From positions 1-15,041 of the forward strand of contig CANRPV010000018.1 of NCBI GenBank assembly GCA_947632575.1: a stretch of DNA of 15,041 bases. Reading direction: 5' to 3'. The notes below the pieces were generated by a model. It did no database searches. It had not been told where the DNA came from and saw nothing but the letters and a program-made list of their open reading frames with translations. Made by a program: the position numbers and the translations under genes. The stretch is from an uncultured Eggerthellaceae bacterium (lineage in GTDB: Bacteria; Actinomycetota; Coriobacteriia; Coriobacteriales; Eggerthellaceae). Position 1 is the stretch's first letter, and each line of letters begins with the position of its first letter. Of this stretch, positions 1 to 6,480 are shown one piece after another.

Positions 1-1
1 G

Positions 2-433
2 CTGGCGGCGCGTGAGGCTAGTGGGGGGCTTGCCGCGCTCGCTGATGATTCCGGTCTTGAGGTGGATGCGCTCGGTGGCGCACCAGGCGTGTATTCGTCA
101 AGGTATGCCGGGGTTGACGGTGACGATAAAGCCAATAATGCCAAGTTGGTCACTGAGCTTGATGGTGTGCCTGACGGTGAGCGCCAGGCTCGGTTTGTTT
201 GCACTCTCGTCTTTATCGATGAGGACGGTACGGAGACGGTCGCACGAGGAACCATTGAGGGCTCCATCGGCTATGAGCCACGAGGCAATGAGGGCTTTGG
301 CTATGACCCGCTCTTTTTCCCGGACCAATTCGAGGGCGAAAAAACGCTCGCTGAAGTGAGCCAACGTGAGAAGAACGCGATCTCTCATCGGGGGAATGCT
401 CTGCGCGCTCTCAAAGAAAAGCTGAGCAAGTAA
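2..433 (+). CDS. rdgB: dITP/XTP pyrophosphatase, RdgB/HAM1 family, 5' end outside the window
   Basis: The frame is open from the window edge, so this is the C-terminal part, about 143 residues of a protein that is usually near 200. The family hydrolyses non-canonical purine nucleoside triphosphates (dITP, XTP) to the monophosphate and pyrophosphate, which keeps deaminated bases out of DNA and RNA. Visible family signatures are ADDSGLEVDALGGAPGVYS near the left edge (substrate and metal site), then GFGYDPLFFP, and a C-terminal SHRGNALRAL. An internal GTG at position 62 can be read as a start, but it falls inside the conserved ADDSGLEV motif and is not the true start. The stop is TAA at 431-433. 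The tRNA-Pro gene follows on the same strand. The assignment is secure from motifs, although the N-terminus is not visible. Confidence 0.95.
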   Translation: MAAREASGGLAALADDSGLEVDALGGAPGVYSSRYAGVDGDDKANNAKLVTELDGVPDGERQARFVCTLVFIDEDGTETVARGTIEGSIGYEPRGNEGFGYDPLFFPDQFEGEKTLAEVSQREKNAISHRGNALRALKEKLSK

Positions 434-458
434 AAAGAGTACGAGACCATAAAAGCTT

Positions 459-467
459 TGTTATAAT
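459..467 (+). promoter_or_regulatory. extended -10 promoter of tRNA-Pro
   Basis: The sequence TGTTATAAT is a perfect extended -10 element (TG, one base, TATAAT at 462-467). Initiation would fall around 474, about ten bases before the mature tRNA 5' end. No good -35 hexamer is seen at 16-18 bp, which suits an extended -10 promoter. Confidence 0.6.
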
Positions 468-483
468 TGCTAACGCTTTATAT

Positions 484-560
484 CGGGACGTAGCGCAGTT
501 TGGTAGCGCGCCTGCTTTGGGAGCAGGATGTCGCAGGTTCAAATCCTGTCGTCCCGACCA
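484..560 (+). tRNA. tRNA-Pro (anticodon UGG)
   Basis: The 77-nt gene folds as a standard tRNA. The acceptor arm CGGGACG at 484-490 pairs with CGTCCCG at 550-556, followed by discriminator A and an encoded CCA. The D arm contains the usual AGTTTGGTAGC. The anticodon arm is CCTGC-TTTGGGA-GCAGG with anticodon TGG, which reads proline codons by wobble. The T arm is GCAGG-TTCAAAT-CCTGT. All arms are intact, and a terminator follows 10 bases later, so it is transcribed as a single tRNA or with little else. Confidence 0.97.
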
Positions 561-570
561 GGAACTTATC

Positions 571-615
571 GCAGGTCAGAGGCATGTTTGAGAGCCTCGA
601 CCTGCTTTTCATTTT
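571..615 (+). terminator. Rho-independent terminator of tRNA-Pro
   Basis: GCAGGTC (571-577) pairs with GACCTGC (599-605), and after one bulged A, GAGGC (579-583) pairs with GCCTC (594-598) around a 10-base loop. The stem is followed by TTTTCATTTT. The T-rich tail is only on the plus strand, so it ends the tRNA transcript and not the convergent TfoX-like gene. Confidence 0.85.
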
Positions 616-661
616 AAGCTATCTTCACAAATCGGGGGAATGAGGCAATCGACGTCGTTTG

Positions 662-979
662 TTAGGAGATGTTTTTCTTCGGTTCAGGAAGCGAATCATA
701 TATGATCTGGAATAGTCCGCAGAGAAACTCTTTGTTGTCAATATCTTCGATGAGCAACATTTCCTTAGCGCCCTCATACGGCAGTTCATAGATGGGTGTA
801 TCCATTAAGGAAGCAGCTGAGGCTACAGGCTTTACAAGCAGACGGTCATCATAAATGCCGCCGATGATCTTACCTCGAAAATAGAGGATATATTCTCCCA
901 TCATCGTACGGTAAGAAATGCCTTCTAACTCACTTAACTGGTCTAACACAAAGTTCAGGTAGTCTTTACTGGAAGCCAT
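662..979 (-). CDS. TfoX N-terminal domain protein
   Basis: A 105-residue cytoplasmic protein that matches the stand-alone TfoX N-terminal domain. It has the pattern ISYRTMMGEYILYFRGKIIGG (residues about 21-41), IYDDRLLVKPV, then a C-terminal part with YELPYEGAKEML and LPEPKK. In Proteobacteria full-length TfoX/Sxy controls competence, but short one-domain versions in Gram-positive bacteria have no established role, so competence should not be inferred. The ATG start at 979 is the first in frame and has only a weak ribosome site. It is convergent with rdgB/tRNA-Pro and is separated from the upstream minus-strand operon by the terminator at 1148-1184, so it is probably transcribed alone. Confidence 0.85.
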   Translation of the reverse strand: MASSKDYLNFVLDQLSELEGISYRTMMGEYILYFRGKIIGGIYDDRLLVKPVASAASLMDTPIYELPYEGAKEMLLIEDIDNKEFLCGLFQIIYDSLPEPKKNIS

Positions 980-1147
980 AGTGCACCCGCTTTCAGCCGG
1001 TATCGTTGCCTATTGCGTCCTCAATATATCAGTAGGTGAGTCCTAGAATTGGTGCAAACATGTTCGGAGCCTTAGATGAGCAGACAACAAGATAAGTGTT
1101 CGCGACATGCCTTCTCGCAATGAGCAGTTTTATCTGGGCATGGAGAT

Positions 1148-1184
1148 GAAAACACCGCCCCGATAAGTAATATCGGGGCGGTGT
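1148..1184 (-). terminator. Strong terminator ending the minus-strand peptide operon
   Basis: A perfect 14-bp inverted repeat, ACACCGCCCCGATA (1152-1165) against TATCGGGGCGGTGT (1171-1184), closes a 5-base loop. On the minus strand the stem is followed by TTTTC, giving a Rho-independent terminator. It lies about 60 bases beyond the stop codon reached in the restored frame of the peptide gene (1247). The plus-strand side has no T-run. Confidence 0.85.
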
Positions 1185-1246
1185 CACTCGCTTATCTTTA
1201 AGTCCTTACATTAGGTGTTAACCCGCAACATCTACCTATAAAAGAC

Positions 1247-1695
1247 TTATAAGTAGATGAAGTAATCCCAAAGTTGCCCATTCTCGCAGCAAAAGCCTTT
1301 ATACGGTGGTTTGCCGGCGTTGACCCAAGCGCCTCTCGCATCGACCTCATCTTGAGTATGCCCTATGCTCAAGAGCCATTCATCGAAAGAGAGATTGGTC
1401 CATAGCCGGAAAGTCGCATATTCATTTTTTTATAGGTGTTCTCTTTATCTCTATTCCACTCACCATAGCCACCCATCACCTGGTCGAGCTCCTCGTCTGA
1501 AAGCTTTCCCGTGGATGGATTGTCGTCGTGAAACATGTCGAACAGATGCTGAGCCTCGTCATCGGTCAGCTCTTTGCCATTCTCGGCGGCAATGGCCTTC
1601 ACCTCGTCGGCTGACTTCGCTTCTCGTAGCTTCGCTTTTATTTCCTCTTTAGCTGATTTCTCAGAATCGGGTGGGGCAGGGGTATTCTCGGTCAT
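1247..1695 (-). pseudogene. Nif11-type peptide, reconstructed full length with a one-base frameshift at an A7 run
   Basis: If one base is added to the seven-A run (plus-strand T7 at 1425-1431), the frame stays open from the ATG at 1695 to a TAA at 1247-1249, giving about 149 residues instead of 108. The added segment after residue 90 begins NEYATFRLWTNLSF, has a middle part SIGHTQDEVDARGAWVNAG and ends KGFCCENGQLWDYFIYL. It is rich in W, Y, C and G, reads like real coding sequence, and stops just before the terminator at 1184. That makes it much more convincing as the intended C-terminus than the short in-frame tail. Cause unknown: sequencing error, a true mutation, or length variation of the A-run. 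The A-run is not in the phase of a canonical -1 ribosomal slippery heptamer. Confidence 0.6.
1369..1695 (-). CDS. Nif11-like leader peptide precursor (short, as-sequenced frame)
   Basis: A 108-residue product starting at the ATG at 1695, chosen because GGAAGGAG (plus 1701-1708) sits 5 bases upstream; the ATG 63 bases further upstream lacks this. The leader is about 76 residues, acidic and helical: KLREAKSADEVKAIAAENG, then KELTDDEAQHLFDMF, ending KLSDEELDQVMGG. This is the double-glycine layout of Nif11-type leaders, which in known RiPP pathways guide modification enzymes and are cut after GG by a C39 peptidase. The segment after GG is YGEWNRDKENTYKK, then a tail with no Cys. That tail is probably an artefact of the frameshift described for 1247-1695. 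It is the last gene of the minus-strand peptide operon. The function of the product is not recognised. Confidence 0.7.
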   Translation of the reverse strand: MTENTPAPPDSEKSAKEEIKAKLREAKSADEVKAIAAENGKELTDDEAQHLFDMFHDDNPSTGKLSDEELDQVMGGYGEWNRDKENTYKKMNMRLSGYGPISLSMNGS

Positions 1696-1770
1696 GGCTT
1701 CTCCTTCCTTGAAGGGTAAACCGCATTGGCTCATTTGATAAGCGTGCTTCGTTTGCACATTCGCTTTGAG

Positions 1771-3531
1771 TTAGCGCAACGCTTTCCGCTTGGCACGCAA
1801 TATGATCCACGAGATAAGAATCGCGACGGCTGCAACGCTTGCAAGCGACACCAATTCCACCGTCGTCGACATCGTCGTGTCACCTGTTTGAGCAAGCAAT
1901 CCGGACCCGTCCGAACCAGGCGAATTGGGTGATTCAGGAACACTATCGCCCGCGACAGGAGGCACAGAGGGAGTTCCCGAAGAGTGAACTATCCTCACTA
2001 CCGCAGTGGCCGGATCCCACAAAGAATCATCGAAGGACAGCCAGAACATCTCGCCTGGAGTCGCGGTAACATCAAGCCTATTCGCCGCCTCATTGATTGC
2101 CACATGAAGCGTACCCCCATCCAACACCGTTAATGTCGATTTATTACCGGAAAGCTCCCACGTGGTGCCGATGAGTGCGGAGATATCCTGATCAGAAGGA
2201 AATTCGGCAGGATAATTCGCCTGTGCATACACCCCGAAGCTTATCGTGTCGCCAGGGCTAAGCGTTGCCTTTGCAGGAGCGACCGAGATCTTGCTGAACG
2301 ATACCGGCTCAAAGCAAATGTGGCGATAGTTGAGTTCCGAAGCCGGCACATTCGCGCCTTCCTTATCGCTTGGGAGCCAGAAAACCGTATCGGGAACATC
2401 ACTTGGATCGAGAGAGGGCGTCTGAAGTCCCACATAGGGATTTTCATAGCCTGCGCCTAAGCCTACGTGGGGTTCGTTGCTGTTAAACACGAAGGCATGA
2501 TCGGTACCGAAAGAGTCGAACAGAGAATCATTTAGAGCGACGATCTGATTTAATTCGGGGTCGGTGCTCGTTGACCAAAGACCACACGTTTCGGAGAAAG
2601 AATTTCCCCTTGCGCTGAGTATCAATTTGTTTTGAGGATCGGCAAAGCCGCTCTCATCCCCTTCTCCATACAGAAAGACAGATTTGACATACGCGGCGAC
2701 GATCTTGTCCGTGTTTTGTCCTTCATCTTCGTCGCCTGAGGCAACTACTTTGACAAAGGCATCTTCTTCTACGGCGATTTCGGCATCCGGAGCCCAAATA
2801 CCGTAAAGATCCACAAGCTCTTCGCCTGAAAGAGAAGAGATGCCAGCCGTGTTTTCTTGAGCACTCATCAGCCCAGGATTGTTGGACTCATGCGTAACGG
2901 TGCTCATGATTCCAAATGTGCCGGGCCCTTTAAAGCCAATCTCTTTCCCATCCGCTTCGATGCTCACCGTCGTTTTCGTTCCATTAGTAATAGTTGTAAT
3001 CGAGGGATTGGCGCCGTTGAGATTGCACGTGAGAGATCCCTTACAATAAATGCCAGCGACGGGAGTCGTGGGATTCTCAATTTCCACGACGATCGAAGGC
3101 TCACTGCCATCCACAAACTTGATCGTCGCACCAGCGGGAAGAACAATCGCGCAAAGTACGTTCGAATTACCCGACAGAACCGATTTCGCGGATACGAGCT
3201 TATCCGCACTATCTATATTGATGAACACGTTGCCCAACGTCAGCGTGTTCGAATCGGCATCCCACGCATAGCCATTGTCCTGAACCGTTGCCGACTCATC
3301 CCAATGCCCATTACCGGCGTTCGCGGTGAAATCCATGCCCTGCGTGATGGTGAAATCGAGTGCCGCCGTCTCTAGTTGCTCTTCACTGAGCTTCGCGACA
3401 TCGTTTGAGCCATCGTTTGAGCCATCGGTATTTTCAAGGGCGAAGGCAGCAGGCGCAAAACCCATCATCATGAGGGCGCAAATTGTAATCCCTCCGACTA
3501 TTCTTGCTTTAACGTGATGAAAATCGATCAT
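1771..3531 (-). CDS. Sortase-anchored (LAQTG) surface protein, unknown function
   Basis: A 586-residue secreted wall protein. The ATG at 3531 is preferred over an earlier in-frame start at 3579 because AGGAGG (plus 3541-3546) precedes it by 9 bases and because it places the signal peptide at the N-terminus: basic start, hydrophobic GGITICALMMMGFAPAAFA, likely cut before LENTDG. The body is acidic, with beta-rich repeats of the type NTLTLGNVFINI and GIYCKGSLTCNLNG that recall parallel beta-helix or carbohydrate-binding surface proteins. A Pro/Ser/Gly linker leads to LAQTGD at 546-551, a hydrophobic helix (SLASVAAVAILISWIIL) and the basic end RAKRKALR, which is a sortase signal. It sits between two double-glycine peptide genes, 31 bases after the first. 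No sortase is in the window. A role as receptor, adhesin or peptide-binding wall protein is inference only. Confidence 0.85.
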   Translation of the reverse strand: MIDFHHVKARIVGGITICALMMMGFAPAAFALENTDGSNDGSNDVAKLSEEQLETAALDFTITQGMDFTANAGNGHWDESATVQDNGYAWDADSNTLTLGNVFINIDSADKLVSAKSVLSGNSNVLCAIVLPAGATIKFVDGSEPSIVVEIENPTTPVAGIYCKGSLTCNLNGANPSITTITNGTKTTVSIEADGKEIGFKGPGTFGIMSTVTHESNNPGLMSAQENTAGISSLSGEELVDLYGIWAPDAEIAVEEDAFVKVVASGDEDEGQNTDKIVAAYVKSVFLYGEGDESGFADPQNKLILSARGNSFSETCGLWSTSTDPELNQIVALNDSLFDSFGTDHAFVFNSNEPHVGLGAGYENPYVGLQTPSLDPSDVPDTVFWLPSDKEGANVPASELNYRHICFEPVSFSKISVAPAKATLSPGDTISFGVYAQANYPAEFPSDQDISALIGTTWELSGNKSTLTVLDGGTLHVAINEAANRLDVTATPGEMFWLSFDDSLWDPATAVVRIVHSSGTPSVPPVAGDSVPESPNSPGSDGSGLLAQTGDTTMSTTVELVSLASVAAVAILISWIILRAKRKALR

Positions 3532-3562
3532 GACGATGCTCCTCCTGCACCTTGACTGCCGC

Positions 3563-3961
3563 TTAGCTAGCCCAACCACCTAGGGCATAGCATTTATCCC
3601 CGAAGTCATTATCGGTGCCGAATTTCTTGCCCTTGCCACCGATGAAGCAGCCGCAACCTTTGGAAGCGCCAATGATGAAGCAACCGCAACTAGCATCATA
3701 AGGAATTCCACCACCGGCCACTGCTGCGAGCTCCTCGTCGGAGAGCTCACCTTCCGCCGCTTCAGCATCCGCGGCGAGGATATCATCAGCGGTGAGGTCG
3801 AGATCATGTGCTGCCGCAAAGCTGGCAATAGCCTCTACCATGGCGGAGCGTGCCGTGTCCTCGTCATCGAGCGCGGTTTCGCTTACTACCTCGTTGAGTT
3901 CCTTTTGAAGCGCCTCGTCAGCGGATAGAACTTCATAGAATTTGGTCACTTTCTTGTTCAT
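3563..3961 (-). CDS. Nif11-like leader peptide with Cys/Gly-rich core
   Basis: A 132-residue precursor-like protein. Residues 1 to about 84 form the leader: MNKKVTKFYEVLSADEALQK is a typical Nif11 start (a helix with FYEVLSADEALQKEL), followed by FAAAHDLDLTADDILAA and GELSDEELAAVAGG, the double-glycine cleavage signature. The core after GG is about 48 residues with a direct repeat, SCGCFIIG then GCGCFIGG, followed by a charged stretch and KCYALGGWAS. It has five Cys and many Gly and no obvious transmembrane helix. GGAGG stands 8 bases before the ATG. It lies 32 bases after the 85-residue peptide gene and 31 before the surface protein, so the genes are probably co-transcribed. Nif11 leaders normally work with LanM, YcaO or radical-SAM enzymes, and none is present here. 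The product and its activity are unknown. Confidence 0.8.
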   Translation of the reverse strand: MNKKVTKFYEVLSADEALQKELNEVVSETALDDEDTARSAMVEAIASFAAAHDLDLTADDILAADAEAAEGELSDEELAAVAGGGIPYDASCGCFIIGASKGCGCFIGGKGKKFGTDNDFGDKCYALGGWAS

Positions 3962-3993
3962 GGGATTCGCCTCCGATGAATGGAATGTAAGAA

Positions 3994-4251
3994 CTAGTTC
4001 TTAGCGAGGCAAGCGATGCCTGCGCCGATGAGTGCGCCGCAAAGAGCAATGCAGGCAGCGACGATCCCGAGTTGCTTGTTCACATTACGATCGAGCTCAG
4101 CAGTGGAATAACCGGAGATCTTTGTGATTGCGCCCACGGGGAACGTATAGGTTACTGGATCGGTGGTGTCATCCTTTGTGGGTTCCTGGTTGATAGTAAC
4201 GAGTGCTTCTTTGATCTTGGCCGCGTCGTGGCACATAGGACAATTTGCCAT
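3994..4251 (-). CDS. Small protein with CPMC motif and C-terminal membrane helix
   Basis: An 85-residue protein. The ATG at 4251 is chosen over an in-frame ATG at 4371 because AGGAGG (plus 4260-4265) lies 8 bases before it, whereas the longer form has an unconvincing N-terminus. It begins MANCPMCHDAAK, a CxxC pair that could bind metal or be redox-active. A polar middle (TINQEPTKDDTTDPVTYTF) follows, then GAITKISGYSTAELDRN, and a hydrophobic tail GIVAACIALCGALIGAGIAC with small-residue spacing suited to helix packing, ending LAKN. There is no double-glycine leader. It may be a leaderless bacteriocin-like peptide, an immunity protein or an accessory factor; the sequence does not decide. It is first in the peptide operon, just downstream of the ABC permease. 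Not a family I recognise. Confidence 0.65.
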   Translation of the reverse strand: MANCPMCHDAAKIKEALVTINQEPTKDDTTDPVTYTFPVGAITKISGYSTAELDRNVNKQLGIVAACIALCGALIGAGIACLAKN

Positions 4252-4299
4252 AAAAATTTCCTCCTTAAGCAATGGATCTTCGCTTTTCAGCTTAGGCAA

Positions 4300-4305
4300 A
4301 TTGTA
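4300..4305 (-). promoter_or_regulatory. Possible -10 element for the peptide operon
   Basis: The minus strand carries TACAAT here, about 50 bases before the start of the 85-residue peptide gene, inside a 153-bp gap after the permease gene. No good -35 is found at normal spacing, so the operon may need an activator or may simply read through from the ABC genes. Weak evidence. Confidence 0.25.
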
Positions 4306-4404
4306 CTGTCGAATGCGAAATTTACTGCGCAAGTGTCCAAGGATAGGCTTGGAGCGATGAGAATCCGTCATTCAAGTCAAAATAGCGTACATCGGTGAAT
4401 GTCA

Positions 4405-5676
4405 TTAAAGGAGCATTTCGTCTTTCAAAGTGGAGGCGAGGTTGAGATGGAGTATTCTCCATGCGCCAATTCCATAAGCAAGCCCTACCGCCAAGGCGAC
4501 CGCACCAAGATAGAGTAAAACCGTCGGATAGGGGTAAGCGGCTAAAAAGGCCCCAAGGCTTGTTCGGCTTATAGATTGCATCGCGAGATTCGCCACTAAG
4601 ATGAAGGGCAATGAAATCAATATCGGTCGAAGGACGACAGCGAGCGCTTCTAAAGTAAGCATTTTCACAACCTTTCCTGGCGTCATGCCTACTGAGATAT
4701 AGCGCGCGAATTCTCGTCTTCGTTGGTGTATAAAGCCAATGGCTTGAGAGATAACGCTAGTGATTCCGATCAGGGCTAATATTGCACAAAACGATCCGAC
4801 CATCATGAGATAGCCCTTCCAGATCGTTTCACTTTGAGCCAATTCATCAAAACGACCAGCTTCGATGAGATTCGTATGATTTACCAACTGAGAGAGCGTC
4901 ATAAAGCCTAAAAACACCGCGAAGATGAATGTTGAGAGGCCAATTGCGGCAGTCGCAGATCGCAGTGATTGTCTTCGCGTTGCAAGGGATGAAAGAGCCA
5001 GCTCGCCTTCAATTCCAAAAAGACGTCTGTACGCTTGGAAGCGTTCTTTTCTTTTGGGAATTGGTTCTAAGGAGCCTTTGGCAGCTTCAAGAGGCGATAT
5101 GTGTGCCAGTTTGTGAGCGGGCATCCATGCGGAGAACAATACCGTACCCAATGCTAGGAGGAGGGTGGTAACGAAAAGCATCGGATGATACGAGAAGCTA
5201 GATGCCACCTCCTGATCAGGGTTCAAAATCGATGCAGAATAGGAGATGGCGCCGTTGATGAAAGCCGCGGCAGCTGCTACGCCGGCGACCGTGCCGATGA
5301 TGAGGGGTATCGCCGAGTCAATGAGCGCCTCTTGCATCAAGAAACGACGAATTTGTCGCGGAGTAGCGCCAATCGTCGAGAGGATCCCATATTGATGGAC
5401 GCGGCTTCCCATCGTGGAAGCGAAAGCATTATGGATGATGGCCACAAGAGCGAGGCAAGCCAGTATTACCACCGTGACATATATAACGATGACGACGCTT
5501 GCATCGGAGAGTACCTGACCCTTCGCCCTCATCTGATTGATATTGTCGATCCAAAAGTTGTAAAACACCGCGCAAAGAAGTGAAAGAAGAAAGGTAGCGA
5601 TCAACACGATGAGTGCGATGGCAAGGTTCGATCGCCAATTTCTTCGTAGCGATGCCATGCTGTAGCTTGCCATCAT
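4405..5676 (-). CDS. ABC transporter permease, FtsX/MacB type with two FtsX domains
   Basis: A 423-residue inner-membrane protein with about eight hydrophobic segments, at roughly 18-40, 60-85, 118-145, 165-187, 240-265, 287-312, 346-366 and 384-406. The two cytoplasmic FtsX signatures are visible: VHQYGILSTIGATPRQI (about 93-109) and REFARYISVGMTPGKVV (about 321-337). Family members do not pump through a pore but couple ATP hydrolysis to movement of peptides, lipids or antibiotics at the membrane. The large extracellular domain of BceB-type permeases (total about 650 residues) is missing, so this is a shorter type. AGGAGA lies inside the end of the ATPase gene and precedes the ATG ATG start; only 2 bases separate the two genes, so they are translated together. 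Likely role is self-protection or export for the neighbouring peptides (inference). Confidence 0.88.
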   Translation of the reverse strand: MMASYSMASLRRNWRSNLAIALIVLIATFLLSLLCAVFYNFWIDNINQMRAKGQVLSDASVVIVIYVTVVILACLALVAIIHNAFASTMGSRVHQYGILSTIGATPRQIRRFLMQEALIDSAIPLIIGTVAGVAAAAAFINGAISYSASILNPDQEVASSFSYHPMLFVTTLLLALGTVLFSAWMPAHKLAHISPLEAAKGSLEPIPKRKERFQAYRRLFGIEGELALSSLATRRQSLRSATAAIGLSTFIFAVFLGFMTLSQLVNHTNLIEAGRFDELAQSETIWKGYLMMVGSFCAILALIGITSVISQAIGFIHQRRREFARYISVGMTPGKVVKMLTLEALAVVLRPILISLPFILVANLAMQSISRTSLGAFLAAYPYPTVLLYLGAVALAVGLAYGIGAWRILHLNLASTLKDEMLL

Positions 5677-5678
5677 GG

Positions 5679-6359
5679 CTATCTTCTCCTCTCATCGGAG
5701 ACGATCCGGCCATCTTCTAAGGTTATGATCCGGTCGGCCTGAAGCGCCACCGCATCGTCGTGGGTTATGACGATTATGGTTTGACCTGTTGAGCGGTTTG
5801 AGAGTTTGAGACGATCGATGATGTCCCGGGAATTGCGCCGATCGAGGTTTCCTGTCGGCTCATCAGCAAGCAACAGCTGTGGTCGATAGATGAGCGATCG
5901 CGCGATGGCCACCCGTTGTTGCTGGCCACCGGATAGTTCGAAAGGCATCGCCTGGAGCTTATCCCTGATACCTAAGGAAGCAACGATCTCACCGAAGAAT
6001 TCCTTGTTGGGTTTTCGCTTATCGAGAAGTAGCGGCATGAGGATGTTCCGCTCAACGTTCAGCATGGGAATAAGGTTATAAAACTGGTATATGAGACCAA
6101 CTTTTCGACGTCTGAAGATAGCGGCCTGAGTCTCGTTGAGACTTCCAAGGTCGGTGCCGTCAACGAGAGCAGTTCCGGAAGAAGGCCTCTCTATGCCACC
6201 GAGGATATGAAGAAGGGTAGATTTACCGGATCCGGATGCGCCGACGATCGCCGTAAACTCGCCTTTCTCGATGGAGAGATTGATATCGGATAGTGCCTGT
6301 ACCTGGGCTTCTCCTTCGCCAAATGTTTTGGATATATTGCGGCATTCAAGGATGATCAT
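5679..6359 (-). CDS. ABC transporter ATP-binding protein, MacB/LolD/BceA type
   Basis: A 226-residue ATPase with all motifs intact: Walker A GASGSGKST (40-48), Q-loop YQFYNLIP (Q92), signature LSGGQQQR (142-149), Walker B LLLADEPTGNLD (D166, E167) and switch H200 in ITHDD. The NLD after the Walker B and the short length are typical of the MacB/LolD/BceA branch that pairs with FtsX-type permeases. A G-rich ribosome site (AAGGGGG) precedes the ATG at 6359. The gene is separated from the kinase gene by a 227-bp gap with regulatory features (TGTCAC repeats, palindrome, 12-bp tandem repeat), which suggests that it starts its own two-component-controlled transcript. Confidence 0.93.
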   Translation of the reverse strand: MIILECRNISKTFGEGEAQVQALSDINLSIEKGEFTAIVGASGSGKSTLLHILGGIERPSSGTALVDGTDLGSLNETQAAIFRRRKVGLIYQFYNLIPMLNVERNILMPLLLDKRKPNKEFFGEIVASLGIRDKLQAMPFELSGGQQQRVAIARSLIYRPQLLLADEPTGNLDRRNSRDIIDRLKLSNRSTGQTIIVITHDDAVALQADRIITLEDGRIVSDERRR

Positions 6360-6378
6360 AGCGACCCCCTTTCCGAAC

Positions 6379-6399
6379 TTGTCACCTTATGGGTGACAA
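6379..6399. promoter_or_regulatory. Perfect 8-bp palindrome before the ABC operon
   Basis: TTGTCACC, a 5-base gap, then GGTGACAA: a perfect inverted repeat ending 20 bases before the ATPase start codon. The half-site contains TGTCAC, the hexamer also repeated upstream at 6497-6537. It may be an operator, a binding site for the response regulator or an RNA hairpin close to the ribosome site. There is no T-run, so it is not a terminator. Confidence 0.55.
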
Positions 6400-6430
6400 A
6401 CGAAGAACTAAATAAAGCGCTAAAAAAGAG

Positions 6431-6478
6431 CCAAACGAAGGACCGAACGAAGGACCAAACGAAGGACCGAACGAAGAA
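6431..6478. repeat. 12-bp tandem repeat, four units
   Basis: Four head-to-tail units alternate CCAAACGAAGGA, CCGAACGAAGGA, CCAAACGAAGGA and CCGAACGAAGAA, so there is a 24-bp higher-order period. A degenerate copy ACAAACGAAGAA lies at 6396-6407. The repeat falls between the candidate promoter at 6481-6513 and the ATPase gene, which would place it in the 5' leader of the ABC transcript. A minus-strand reading frame crosses it (VRSFVWSFVRSFVW), but this is only a translation of the repeat. Confidence 0.85.
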
Positions 6479-6480
6479 CA

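Noticed and set aside
2857..3375. 172-codon plus-strand frame opposite the surface protein gene
   Set aside because: It is antisense to a convincing coding sequence with signal peptide and sorting signal, has an Arg/Ile-rich composition typical of a shadow frame, and has no ribosome site.
3994..4371. Longer 125-residue form of the small CPMC protein
   Set aside because: The extra 40 residues have no ribosome site at the upstream ATG and poor coding character, while AGGAGG is ideally placed for the ATG at 4251.
6431..6478. Possible CRISPR array
   Set aside because: Units are 12 bp, directly adjacent and without spacers, so it is a simple tandem repeat.
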